Positions 44,205 to 51,983 of a DNA stretch of 64,000 nucleotides are shown here, one piece after another. Position numbers and translations under genes: made by a program. Source of the stretch: Microbacterium forte (GTDB taxonomy: Bacteria; Actinomycetota; Actinomycetes; Actinomycetales; Microbacteriaceae); contig NZ_CP116871.1 of the NCBI RefSeq assembly GCF_031885415.1, positions 2,170,001 through 2,234,000 on the forward strand. Direction: 5' to 3'. The number at the start of each line of letters is the position of its first letter. Position 1 is the first letter of the stretch. The notes beneath the pieces were generated by a model. It did no database searches, was not told where the DNA came from, and saw only the letters and a program-made list of their open reading frames with translations.

Positions 44205-44944
44205 TGCCGTCGCTGCGCGCCAGGGCACGGGCGGGTGAGAAGCTGATCGGCGCCCTGCTGCGGATGCCGTCGGAAGAGCTCGTCGAGATGCTCGCCGTCG
44301 CCGCGTTCGACTTCGTACTGATCGACTGCGAGCACGGACCGGCCGACCTCGTCGCGCTGCGTCAGCACATCGCGCTCGCGCAGGTGCACGACGTGCCGGT
44401 CATCGTGCGCGTCGGCGAGGGCGATCGGGATCAGATCCTACGGGTGCTCGATCAGGGAGCCGAGGGCATCTTGGCTCCGCACCTCGACACGACAGCGGAT
44501 GCCGAGGCGCTGGTCGCCGCGGCGATGTACCCCCCGGTCGGGTCGCGCGGCTTCGCGACGTACAGCCGGGCAGGGCGCTTCGGCCTCGTCGACCCCGCCG
44601 ACCACCGCGAGTGGTGGCTCGAGAACACTCTGGTGCTCGGCATGATCGAGTCGCCCCGCGGCGTCACGAACGTCGATGCGCTCGTCACTGTGCCGCGCCT
44701 CGACGGCATCATGGTCGGTCCGGCCGATCTCGCGGCCAGCTCCGGCCCGGATGATCAGCCTGTGCCGCAGGCCATCGCCGCCGTGCACTCGGCCCTCGCA
44801 CGCGCCGGTTCCCTGCGCATGGACATCGTCGGCACGCGGGATGCGGCAAGCGCGGCCTTCACCGCCGGCGCCGACCTCGTGGTCTACAACCTCGCCTCCT
44901 CCCTCATGGCGCATCTGCGCGGACTGGCGACGCCCGAGCGCTGA
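44204..44944 (+). CDS. HpcH/HpaI-family aldolase
   Basis: This 246-residue class II, metal-dependent aldolase cleaves or forms 2-keto-3-deoxy acids, usually giving pyruvate and an aldehyde. Family features are FDFVLIDCEHGPADL (metal-binding Glu), VIVRVGEGD with the catalytic Arg, GAEGILAPHLDTTADAE, MYPPVGSRGFATYSRAGRFG and a metal Asp in DGIMVGPADLAAS. It is the last gene of the operon and its start overlaps the SDR stop by one base. It is followed by a tandem repeat and a long hairpin. Confidence 0.9.
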   Translation: MPSLRARARAGEKLIGALLRMPSEELVEMLAVAAFDFVLIDCEHGPADLVALRQHIALAQVHDVPVIVRVGEGDRDQILRVLDQGAEGILAPHLDTTADAEALVAAAMYPPVGSRGFATYSRAGRFGLVDPADHREWWLENTLVLGMIESPRGVTNVDALVTVPRLDGIMVGPADLAASSGPDDQPVPQAIAAVHSALARAGSLRMDIVGTRDAASAAFTAGADLVVYNLASSLMAHLRGLATPER

Positions 44945-44952
44945 GCCCGCCG

Positions 44953-45057
44953 CCGCATCCCCACCCTCGGGCCTCGCGGCCGCATCCCGACCCCTCGGGC
45001 CTCGCGGCCGCATCCCACCCCTCGGGACCCGCGGCCTCATCCCCACCCCTCGGGAGG
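44953..45057. repeat. Tandem array of four 27-28 base units
   Basis: Units begin at 44953, 44980, 45008 and 45035. The common pattern is CCGCATCCC-ACCCCTCGG then GCCTCGCGG; the last unit is cut short at GGGAGG, where a long hairpin begins. The array lies between the convergent aldolase and alpha/beta hydrolase genes. Confidence 0.85.
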
Positions 45058-45120
45058 AGAACTGCGCTTCGGGAGGAGAGACTCTCGGATTCTCTCCTCC
45101 CCGGGCGCAGTCCTCCTCCC
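45052..45120. terminator. 69-base two-stem hairpin, probable bidirectional terminator
   Basis: The outer arms 45052-45067 and 45105-45120 pair over 16 bases with one mismatch. The inner arms GGGAGGAGAGA (45071-45081) and TCTCTCCTCCC (45091-45101) pair perfectly over 11 bases. The position between convergent genes fits termination from both sides; the internal repetition of GGGAGGAGA also suggests a mobile palindromic element. Confidence 0.7.
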
Positions 45121-45159
45121 AAGAGGACGCCGCGCGACGGCGCCCGAGCGTCTGCGGGC

Positions 45160-45870
45160 TCAGATGCGGAGGTGCGAGCGCCACGACCCCACGAGTCCAC
45201 CGAATTCCCGCGGCCTCTCGAGCGGCAGCAGGTGGCCGGCATCCAGAGACACGAGCCGTGCGTCCGGCATCGCCGACACGATCTCGGTGTGGAAGCGCGG
45301 CGGGCAGATGACGTCGTCGAGTCCTGAGACGACGAGCGTCGGCATGGTCAGTCCGCCCAGTCGCGACAGCAGATCGGTGCGTGTGAGCTGCATCCGCAGC
45401 TGAGCCCGCAGCCGCTCGGCCCCGGTCTCCTCGCCCATGCGCAGCGTGCGCTCCACGAGGTCGGGACGATCTCGCACGACGTCCTCTCCGAGCAGAGGCT
45501 GGAGGATGCTGTCCTGCAGCGCTCGCGGCTCAGCACCACCTTCGAGAGCATCCAGCCAGCTCGTCCAGCCGGAGCGCTGCGCATCGGTCGGCGCCTTGGC
45601 GTTGGTCGACACGAGGCAGAGCCCCGCGACACGCGTCGGGGCGGCGAGCGCGAGCGCCATGCCGACGATGCCGCCGAGCGAGTGCCCGACCACGATGAAC
45701 GAATCGGGCAGCTCGTCGAGCAGCGCGTCGACCTGCTCCGCGACGGTGGGGCGATCCAGCACCGGCCGGATCGCCCCACCTGCTCCCCCTCCGAAACCGC
45801 CGTCCTCCCATAGATCGGCGGTGCAGTTCATGCCGGCCAGCAGCACGAGCGGCGGCACCGCGACCGCCAT
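45160..45870 (-). CDS. Alpha/beta hydrolase
   Basis: This 236-residue protein of the alpha/beta-hydrolase fold has the nucleophile elbow GHSLGG (Ser near residue 64), an acid residue in VSGLDDVICPP and a His in SLDAGHLLPLERP. The short N-terminus and compact cap (residues 90-165) resemble esterases and lactonases. It begins one base after the stop of the second permease gene, so it belongs to the ABC-importer operon and may open an ester or lactone of the imported compound. No signal peptide is present. Confidence 0.88.
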   Translation of the reverse strand: MAVAVPPLVLLAGMNCTADLWEDGGFGGGAGGAIRPVLDRPTVAEQVDALLDELPDSFIVVGHSLGGIVGMALALAAPTRVAGLCLVSTNAKAPTDAQRSGWTSWLDALEGGAEPRALQDSILQPLLGEDVVRDRPDLVERTLRMGEETGAERLRAQLRMQLTRTDLLSRLGGLTMPTLVVSGLDDVICPPRFHTEIVSAMPDARLVSLDAGHLLPLERPREFGGLVGSWRSHLRI

Positions 45871-45871
45871 G

Positions 45872-46780
45872 TCAGCCCTTCACAGCGCCGTCGCTGAGGC
45901 CGGCGACGAGGTACTTCTGCGCGATGAACGCGATCACGAACACCGGGATCGTGAGCAGCATGGATGCGGCGCCCGCCTGTTGCAGCATCGGCAGGGTCTG
46001 CCCGAGCTGGGTGGCGATGAAGACCGGCACGGTCTTCGACGAGGTGTCGGTGAGCACGAGAGCCGTCAGGTACTCCTGGAACGCGAACAGGAACACGAAG
46101 ATGCCGGCCGTCAGGATGCCGGGGCCCATCAGCGGGATCATGACTCTGCGCAGCATCCCGATCCTGGTGCAGCCGTCGATCATGGCGGCCTCGTCGAGCT
46201 CCCGGGGGATCTCGGCGAAGAAGTTGCGCAGCAGCCAGATCGTGAACGGCTGGTTGATCGCGACCAGGGCGATCGCCAACGCGAACGTCGTGTCGTAGAT
46301 GCCGAGCGCCCTGCTGATGTCGTACATCGGCAGCACGACCGAGAAGCGCGGGAGCGCCCGGAAGATCAGGGCGAGCACCAGCAGCAGCGCCGAAACATAG
46401 CTCGGGAACCTCGAGAGCGCGTACGCCGCGGGGATGCCGATGACCAGCGCGAGCACGGTCGAGACGACGGCGACCACGAGGGTGTTGACGAGGTAGTCCG
46501 CGAAGTAGGTCGTCTCCCACAGGTTGACGAAGGCCTGCAGCGTGGGCTCGTAGTCCCAGAACACCGGCGGGTTCGAGAACGCGACGTCTGTGGGCTTCGT
46601 GACCGACAGCGCCATCCAGATGAACGGGCTGAGCATCACGATGCAGAGGATGCCGAGCAGCAGTCCGGTGATGACCGGGGGGCGGTTCGGCCCGCGCCGC
46701 TTGCGCTTCGATGCGCCGCTGGTGATGATCGCCCGGGTGGAGAGCTCGGAGTCGGAGAGCTCGGAGGTCGTGAGGCTCAT
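45872..46780 (-). CDS. Sugar-type ABC transporter permease, MalG-like (catabolic region)
   Basis: This 302-residue permease has six helices and the EAA loop (IPRELDEAAMIDGCTRIGMLRRVMIP) of the CUT1 family. The N-terminal 30 residues are polar and basic. It starts in an ATGA overlap with the MalF-like gene. The importer has no ATPase gene in the operon. Together with the binding protein at 47722 it probably brings in the substrate of the HpsN-like pathway. Confidence 0.88.
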   Translation of the reverse strand: MSLTTSELSDSELSTRAIITSGASKRKRRGPNRPPVITGLLLGILCIVMLSPFIWMALSVTKPTDVAFSNPPVFWDYEPTLQAFVNLWETTYFADYLVNTLVVAVVSTVLALVIGIPAAYALSRFPSYVSALLLVLALIFRALPRFSVVLPMYDISRALGIYDTTFALAIALVAINQPFTIWLLRNFFAEIPRELDEAAMIDGCTRIGMLRRVMIPLMGPGILTAGIFVFLFAFQEYLTALVLTDTSSKTVPVFIATQLGQTLPMLQQAGAASMLLTIPVFVIAFIAQKYLVAGLSDGAVKG

Positions 46781-47649
46781 CGTTCTGCCTTCGCTTCCTT
46801 GAAGATGCCCCGGATGAACGGGATCAGCATGATGAGGATGAGGACGATGGTGAGCACGTTGATCGCGCTGCCGAGGCCGAGGTTCTGTGCGCCGTCGGCG
46901 AAGGCGACCGAGTAGACGTAGAGCATGATCGACTCGTTGCCGATCGACTGCGCCTGCGGCGACAGGGGGATCAGGTTGTCGAACATCCTCAGGACGTCCA
47001 TGATCGTGATCAGCGTCACGAACCCGAGCACCCCGCGAATGGTCGGGATGATCACGCTGATGTGGGTCTGGAAGGCGTTCGCTCCGTCGATCTTCGCGGC
47101 TTCCTTCAGTTCGTTCGGCACCCCCTGCAGCCCCGCCAGGATGATCAGCATCGCGAACGGGAGCATCGACCAGACAGTGTTCGCGATCACGAGGATCGCG
47201 TTGGGAACCTGGTCGGTGAACCAGAGCACCTGGGTGCCGCCCATCAACCCGATGAACCGGTTGACGACGCCGCCGAAGCTGTCGTCGAACAGCCACGAGA
47301 ACGCCACAGCCCCCACGAGGTTGGGCAGCACATACGAGACGAGCAGGATGCCGAGTACCAGCGGACGGGACGTCGTGATCCTGTTGACGCCTGTCGCGAT
47401 GATGTACCCGAACACGAGCAGGATCACGGTCGTGATGACCGTGACGATCACGGTGAAGGCGACCGCCCGGTGGAAGCGCGGATCAGTCAGCGCGTAGACG
47501 AAGTTGTCGAGCCCGACGAACGATCCGGGTGAGCCGTAGCGGACCTGCTCGAAGCTCCACTGCACCGTGCGCACCAGGGGGAGCACGAGGAGCGCCCCCA
47601 TCACCAGCAGGCTCGGTGCGAAGAGCAACCAGAACTCGCGTGTCTTCAT
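46777..47649 (-). CDS. Sugar-type ABC transporter permease, MalF-like (catabolic region)
   Basis: This 290-residue permease begins almost directly with a helix (FWLLFAPSLLVMGALLVLPLV) and has the EAA loop (VPNELKEAAKIDGANAFQTHISVIIP). It pairs with the MalG-like permease. It follows the binding-protein gene after a 72-base gap that contains a strong hairpin, which should lower its expression relative to the binding protein. Confidence 0.88.
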   Translation of the reverse strand: MKTREFWLLFAPSLLVMGALLVLPLVRTVQWSFEQVRYGSPGSFVGLDNFVYALTDPRFHRAVAFTVIVTVITTVILLVFGYIIATGVNRITTSRPLVLGILLVSYVLPNLVGAVAFSWLFDDSFGGVVNRFIGLMGGTQVLWFTDQVPNAILVIANTVWSMLPFAMLIILAGLQGVPNELKEAAKIDGANAFQTHISVIIPTIRGVLGFVTLITIMDVLRMFDNLIPLSPQAQSIGNESIMLYVYSVAFADGAQNLGLGSAINVLTIVLILIMLIPFIRGIFKEAKAER

Positions 47650-47669
47650 AAGCGTCCTCCCTTGGACGA

Positions 47670-47701
47670 GCTGTGGCCTGAACTCGCGCTCAGGCCACAG
47701 C
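47670..47701. other. Intra-operon hairpin after the binding-protein gene
   Basis: GCTGTGGCCTGA and TCAGGCCACAGC form a perfect 12-bp stem with an eight-base loop, between the binding-protein stop and the permease start. This is the position where other sugar importers carry stabilising or attenuating hairpins that give an excess of binding protein over permease. Confidence 0.7.
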
Positions 47702-47721
47702 CGCGGACCGGCGGTCCTGGA

Positions 47722-49029
47722 TCAGCCGACGAAGGACTCGCCGGTTGCCTGCATCTGCGCCAGCCCGTCGTCGACGGAGACGTTGCCGTTGAGGATCTCG
47801 ACGAGGATCGGGCGGATCTCGTTCGTCAGGTCGGCCAGCACCGGCGACACGATCGGCGGCATCGCCGAGGCGATCGAGTCGTTGGCGGCGGCGCCGTACG
47901 GCGAGTTCTCTTCGGTGACCATCCCCTCGCGGGCCGGGTAGGCCGCCGGAACGGATGCCGTCGACGCGTCTTCGCTGACGGCCGAGGCCATCATCTGGAA
48001 GAGCATGTCGTGGTCGAGCTTCGTGTTGAACGGAATCGACCATCCGTCGATCGACAGGCGGTTGTAGGAGTAGTCGGCGTCAGTCGTGAGCTTGGGCGCC
48101 CCCGCGAAGCCGAACGAGTCGGAGAGCTTCGAGTTCTCCGGCAGCGTCAGGTCGATCATCCGGCCCGAGAACATGATCGACATGGCCGCAGTGCCGTTGA
48201 ACATCTGCTGCTGCACCTTGGGCTGGTCGAAGGTCGTGACCTGCGGATCCATGTACGGCTTGAGCGCGAGCATCGCCTCGACGGCTTGCTTGGCCTCGGG
48301 GCCGTCGAGCGTCACGTCGCCGTCGGCGTTCACGAAGTCGGCGCCGAGCGAGTTCATCGCGGCCTGGAAACCGGTGGAGACGTCGCTCGTCGCGAGCCAC
48401 GGCAGCGCGATCGGGTAGTCCATGAGCCCCTCGGCCTGGATCGCCTCGGCGGCGGAGATCATCTCGTCGAAGGTGGTCGGCACCTCGAGCCCCAGGTCGT
48501 CGAAGACATCCGTGCGGTATGCCATGACGAACATCTGCGCCTGCATCGGGATGGCGTAGATGTCGCCGTCGTACGACATGCCCTCCACCATCGACTCGCT
48601 GATCTCGCCCAGACCGTAGTCGTCGGCATACTTGTCCCAGAGGTCGTTCAGCGGAACGAGCTTCTTCTCTTCGGCAAAGCCCGGGATGACGAATCCGTAG
48701 GTTTCGAGGATGTCGTAGGTGCCCGAGTCGCCGGCGAGCGTCGCCGTGGTCTTGGTCACCTGCCCGCCGAAGTCGATCGGGTCGTGCTTCAGCGTCACGT
48801 CGTCGTTCGAACAGCTCGACACCATGGTGTCGGTGAACGGGTCGATCGCCGAGGAGTTGTAGGCGAGGACGTTGACCGTGGTCTTGCCCTCCGGAGCCGT
48901 GTAGTCACACGACACCGTTGTCGAGTTCGCGTTGTCGGTGCGGGTCCCGGCGCCGCAGCTGGAGAGGGCGATCATGCCCACCGCTGCGAGGGCGAGTACC
49001 GGCAGTGCCCGATGCTTGATATGTCCCAT
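47722..49029 (-). CDS. ABC transporter substrate-binding lipoprotein (catabolic region)
   Basis: This 435-residue protein has a lipoprotein signal (LPVLALAAVGMIALSSC, Cys near residue 25). It continues as a CUT1-type binding protein with VNVLAYNSSAIDPF, YDILETYGFVIPGFAEEKKLVPL and AAMSIMFSGRMIDL. It is first in the importer operon. The start has no Shine-Dalgarno; the operator ATACGTAT and a TATACC that may be the -10 lie 10-20 bases before the ATG, so the transcript is likely leaderless or nearly so and the repressor would block the promoter directly. Confidence 0.85.
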   Translation of the reverse strand: MGHIKHRALPVLALAAVGMIALSSCGAGTRTDNANSTTVSCDYTAPEGKTTVNVLAYNSSAIDPFTDTMVSSCSNDDVTLKHDPIDFGGQVTKTTATLAGDSGTYDILETYGFVIPGFAEEKKLVPLNDLWDKYADDYGLGEISESMVEGMSYDGDIYAIPMQAQMFVMAYRTDVFDDLGLEVPTTFDEMISAAEAIQAEGLMDYPIALPWLATSDVSTGFQAAMNSLGADFVNADGDVTLDGPEAKQAVEAMLALKPYMDPQVTTFDQPKVQQQMFNGTAAMSIMFSGRMIDLTLPENSKLSDSFGFAGAPKLTTDADYSYNRLSIDGWSIPFNTKLDHDMLFQMMASAVSEDASTASVPAAYPAREGMVTEENSPYGAAANDSIASAMPPIVSPVLADLTNEIRPILVEILNGNVSVDDGLAQMQATGESFVG

Positions 49030-49038
49030 GACGCTGAT

Positions 49039-49054
49039 GGTATACGTATGCAAC
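49039..49054. promoter_or_regulatory. LacI-regulon operator, ABC-importer operon (proximal)
   Basis: GGTATACGTATGCAAC shares ATACGTATGCAA with the site at 42088. It lies about ten bases before the binding-protein ATG, over the likely -10 region. Confidence 0.75.
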
Positions 49055-49093
49055 GGACTTAGGGAAGCCTATATTCCAGGAATTCTTGAGGAT

Positions 49094-49108
49094 TGAATAC
49101 GTATACTG
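49094..49108. promoter_or_regulatory. LacI-regulon operator, ABC-importer operon (distal)
   Basis: TGAATACGTATACTG has the same ATACGTAT core, 55 bases upstream of the proximal site. The pair could support looping. The gap 49030-49164 contains no gene. Confidence 0.7.
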
Positions 49109-49164
49109 CCGAAACCCGCGGCATGGTGGGCGCGGAGGGGTCTGGACATGCCCGCCGCTGCCGA

Positions 49165-50388
49165 CTACCCCCGTGGACGACGCTTCTCGAGCACTCCGGC
49201 AAGCAGCACCGCGACCACCGCCGCGGCCGGCGCCACGATCAAACCCGCACGCAGGCTCTCGGTGTCGGCGATGAAGCCGACGAACGGCGGCGACAGCAGG
49301 AAACCGATGCGCAGCAACCACGACACGATCGTGAGACCGGCCCCCGGGCGCAGACCCGGCAGCTCATCGGCCGCATGCATGGCCGCGGGGATGAGCGTCG
49401 CGATGCCGAAGCCGACGGCGGCGAATCCGGCGATCGTTCCGGGCACGCTCGGGAAGATGAGCGCGAGGGCCATTCCCCCTGCGGCGATCAGGCCCCCGAC
49501 TCGGGCCACGGCGCGCTGGCCGAAGCGGTCGGTCATGCCGTCGCCCAGTATCCGTCCGATGAACTGCGCGCCCACCAGAGCGATGAATCCGAGGGGCGCG
49601 ACCGCGGCAGCGGCGCCGAGCGAGTCGCTGAGGTACAGGGTCGCCCACGAGTTGCCGGCGTCCTCGGCGATCGCCCCGGCCATCGCGATGAGCGTGAGCG
49701 CGATGAGGATCATCACCGTCCGCGGGCTCACACCGCGGCGCACCGCGGTCTGCAGTTCGACCGGTTCAGCGGTCGCCTCGGCATCCGCTTCTTCATCACG
49801 GCCGGGGAGGCAGAACCAGAGTGCCGTGAAGGCCACGGCTGCGAACACCGCAGTCGAGATGCCCAGGTGCACGCCGAGAGGCAGCTGCAGGGCGATCGCC
49901 GCCGCGGCCATGCCTCCACCCAGCACCGCGCCGATCGACCAGATGGCGTGGAACGAGTTGATGATCGAACGGCCGTAGCGCCGCTGCACTCGCAGACCGT
50001 GCGCATTCTGCGCGACGTCGGTGATCGCATCGAACGCGCCGCCGAGCAGCAGGGCGACGGCGAACAGGATGCCGGACGGTGCGAAGGCTGCCGCGAGCAG
50101 CCCGAGGCCGGTGCAGATCGTGCCGATCACCGCGATTCGCGCCGAACCGAAGCGGCGGATCAGCACGGCGGCGAACAGTCCGGCGGCGATGGCTCCGGCG
50201 GGGAAGGCGGCGATCGCGAGTCCGTAGCCGGCATTGTCGAGGTCGAGGGCGGCCTTGATCTCGGGGTAGCGAGGCAGGATGTTGGCGAACAGCGCACCGT
50301 TCGTGAGGAACAGCGCCGAGACGGCGATCCGCGCACGTCGGGTCGTCTGGTCCGCGACGGGGCGTCGAATCGATTCGATCGAGGTCAT
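49165..50388 (-). CDS. MFS transporter
   Basis: This 407-residue membrane protein has about 12 helices and a central polar loop (GRDEEADAEATAEPVELQ). The first half has ALFLTNGALFANILPRYPEIK and the second GAQFIGRILGDGMTDRFGQRAV, a copy of the MFS loop 2-3 motif. It resembles YbjJ-like transporters of unknown substrate. It lies beyond the operators of the ABC-importer operon and is transcribed in the same direction, so it is unlikely to be part of that unit. Confidence 0.85.
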   Translation of the reverse strand: MTSIESIRRPVADQTTRRARIAVSALFLTNGALFANILPRYPEIKAALDLDNAGYGLAIAAFPAGAIAAGLFAAVLIRRFGSARIAVIGTICTGLGLLAAAFAPSGILFAVALLLGGAFDAITDVAQNAHGLRVQRRYGRSIINSFHAIWSIGAVLGGGMAAAAIALQLPLGVHLGISTAVFAAVAFTALWFCLPGRDEEADAEATAEPVELQTAVRRGVSPRTVMILIALTLIAMAGAIAEDAGNSWATLYLSDSLGAAAAVAPLGFIALVGAQFIGRILGDGMTDRFGQRAVARVGGLIAAGGMALALIFPSVPGTIAGFAAVGFGIATLIPAAMHAADELPGLRPGAGLTIVSWLLRIGFLLSPPFVGFIADTESLRAGLIVAPAAAVVAVLLAGVLEKRRPRG

Positions 50389-50460
50389 GGCAACGACGGT
50401 ACACGCCTCAGCTCGTCGCCGAAAATCGCCCTTTGCGACGCGGGCGTCGCCTGCCTGAGA

Positions 50461-50751
50461 TCAGCCCAGCAGCGGTTCGACCTGGGCAGACCCCTCGGCG
50501 GTCGCCGACGCCGCGGCGATCGCGGCCTTCGCGTCATCGAGGCGATCGAACTGGCCGATGAAATCGGACTGCGCCCCGAATGCGCGGAAGCCCTCGCGCG
50601 GCGTCCCGGTGATCGAACCGAGGAACTGACGTCGGTCATTGCCGACGTGGAAGCCGGGGTCGACCTCCACCCACAGCCCTCGGGGCCGGGATGCCGAGCG
50701 CACCCGTGCACTGGTCACAGCCTTGGCGGCGTTCCTGATGCGTGCGGACAT
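50461..50751 (-). CDS. Small hypothetical protein
   Basis: This 96-residue soluble protein is not recognised. It begins basic (SARIRNAAKAVTSARVRSASRP) and ends in an alanine-rich helix (DDAKAAIAAASATAEGSA). It starts three bases after the stop of the gene at 50755 and is probably co-transcribed with it. Confidence 0.5.
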   Translation of the reverse strand: MSARIRNAAKAVTSARVRSASRPRGLWVEVDPGFHVGNDRRQFLGSITGTPREGFRAFGAQSDFIGQFDRLDDAKAAIAAASATAEGSAQVEPLLG

Positions 50752-50754
50752 GGT

Positions 50755-51084
50755 TCACGCACTCATCGCATGCAGGGTGCGCGAGCCGTCGACCACCCGG
50801 GCGAACTCGTCACGGGTCAGATCGAGGCCTCCCGCGGAGCTCGCAGCGTTCATCATCGCCACCACCAGCGCACGATCGACATCCGCCTCCTGCGTCATCG
50901 AGAAGCGCAGCGGAATCGATGCGTGCACCCAGATCGTCTCTGCGACACCGTCGCCCATCGCGAGCGTGAGCGGGAAGGACTCGTTTCGCCGCAGCTTCGT
51001 CACGATCACGAGCCGCAGGTGCGTCATCAACCGATCGTCGAGCTCGATCGGCGTTGCTGTGTTGCCGTACGTCAGACGTCCCAT
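50755..51084 (-). CDS. Small conserved protein resembling the DUF7882-type family of Microbacteriaceae
   Basis: This 109-residue protein opens with MGRLTYGNTATPIELDDR and has LRLVIVTKLRRNESFPLTLA, features of a small family seen mostly in Microbacteriaceae. The family is sometimes mislabelled as ATP-dependent DNA ligase. No ligase motif (KxDG) is present. Function is unknown. A 5-5-5 palindrome (51125-51139) lies about 40 bases upstream and matches two other sites near MarR genes, so the gene is probably repressed by the neighbouring MarR protein. Confidence 0.65.
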   Translation of the reverse strand: MGRLTYGNTATPIELDDRLMTHLRLVIVTKLRRNESFPLTLAMGDGVAETIWVHASIPLRFSMTQEADVDRALVVAMMNAASSAGGLDLTRDEFARVVDGSRTLHAMSA

Positions 51085-51124
51085 GATCTCTCCCTCAGAC
51101 GAACATTACGTTGAGAAATAGATT

Positions 51125-51139
51125 ACTAGGTTACCTAGC
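51125..51139. promoter_or_regulatory. MarR-type operator, site 1
   Basis: ACTAG-GTTAC-CTAGC, preceded by GATT, lies upstream of the gene at 50755-51084 and just past the marR stop. The inner CTAGGT-T-ACCTAG is a perfect palindrome. Confidence 0.65.
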
Positions 51140-51155
51140 TAAATCACAGTCCGAC

Positions 51156-51605
51156 CTAGGGGAGGTCGCCGATCTCCTCGGCCAGGCGTCGCAGGAACCG
51201 GGTGATCGCATCGGTCTGCTCCGGGGTGAACTCGCTGGCGAGCGACTCGATGCGCTGCGTCAGCTCATCGGCCTGCGCGTTGAGATCGCGGAGGGACGGG
51301 CGCAGCACCTTGGAGCGGGCATCGGCAGGGTGCGGCGCCACGACGATCTGACCGCGCTCTTGAAGTCGACGCAGCAGGCTCGTGATCGCCGCCGTGCTGA
51401 CGTTCAGATGAGCGGCGAGGCCACCCGGCGTGGCGGGGGCGTCGTCAGGGGCGTCGAGGATGTACCTCATCGCCTCCCTGTCGGTGTCGTTCGGCGCGCG
51501 CACCGCGGCAAGGCGTCGCCCGAACTGGGCCTCGGCCCTGCGAAGTTCGTCGACACGCGCGACGAGTTCGGTCGCCCGCGTCGTCGTCTCAGTCCTGCTG
51601 CTCAT
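51156..51605 (-). CDS. MarR-family transcriptional regulator
   Basis: This 149-residue winged-helix protein of the MarR type reads TDREAMRYILDAP, then TPGGLAAHLNVSTAAITSLLRRLQERGQIV, then the wing PHPADARSKVLRPS, and closes with long dimerisation helices. The loop has DAR where most MarR proteins have DRR. It lies upstream of the two small genes 50461 and 50755, with one candidate operator before each transcription start (51125 and 51648), which suggests autoregulation. Confidence 0.88.
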   Translation of the reverse strand: MSSRTETTTRATELVARVDELRRAEAQFGRRLAAVRAPNDTDREAMRYILDAPDDAPATPGGLAAHLNVSTAAITSLLRRLQERGQIVVAPHPADARSKVLRPSLRDLNAQADELTQRIESLASEFTPEQTDAITRFLRRLAEEIGDLP

Positions 51606-51647
51606 GCGTCACCCCCTGACCCTTCCATGGTACTCGACAAACAGGTA

Positions 51648-51662
51648 ACCAGGTTGCCTAGC
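51648..51662. promoter_or_regulatory. MarR-type operator, site 2
   Basis: ACCAG-GTTGC-CTAGC lies between the marR start (51605) and the divergent gene at 51726. It matches site 1 at most positions. Confidence 0.6.
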
Positions 51663-51725
51663 GAAATCCAATGCGACCAGCCACTCTGATGAAGTGAGAT
51701 GATGGGATTCTGGGAAAGGGGCCTC

Positions 51726-51983
51726 ATGGTCGAGCGATTCGCACTCGAGGATGCCGGGTACATCATGTACGCCGACATGATCGACCGTCTGCGCGCGGAC
51801 TTCCCCTCCGTGCCTGCGTGGCGGATCGATCAGATCGTCACCGCCGAACACGACGCGATCACCGGCGGGATACTCCGTATCGTGCCGGCCGAGGTCGAGT
51901 CCGGCGCGGCCGAGATGCTCGCACGCGAGGCGGAACCCCGTGGAAGTGAAGAAAGCCTGAGCGATGATGGCGAGGTGGCGTGA
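51726..51983 (+). CDS. Small helical protein of unknown function
   Basis: This 85-residue acidic protein is not recognised. The first 55 residues (DAGYIMYADMIDRLRADFPS, then WRIDQIVTAEHDAITGG) look like a three-helix domain; the tail is Glu/Ser-rich. AAAGGGG lies before the ATG at 51726, and an in-frame ATG pair at 51699 is less likely. The stop overlaps the next MarR start (TGATG), so the two are co-translated. Confidence 0.6.
   Translation: MVERFALEDAGYIMYADMIDRLRADFPSVPAWRIDQIVTAEHDAITGGILRIVPAEVESGAAEMLAREAEPRGSEESLSDDGEVA

Noticed and set aside
42118..44944. Complete sulfopropanediol (DHPS) pathway
   Set aside because: The first enzyme is HpsN-like, but sulfolactate dehydrogenase or sulfo-lyase genes are absent and an HpcH/HpaI aldolase is present instead.
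44953..45057. CRISPR-like tandem repeat
   Set aside because: Units follow each other without spacers and are GC-rich intergenic tandem repeats.
50755..51084. ATP-dependent DNA ligase
   Set aside because: This label is sometimes attached to similar small proteins, but at 109 residues without KxDG it cannot be a ligase.
49093..51114. Open frame of 673 codons on the plus strand opposite the MFS transporter and small genes
   Set aside because: It has arginine- and glutamate-rich shadow composition and no family motif, and the minus strand carries clear genes with ribosome sites.
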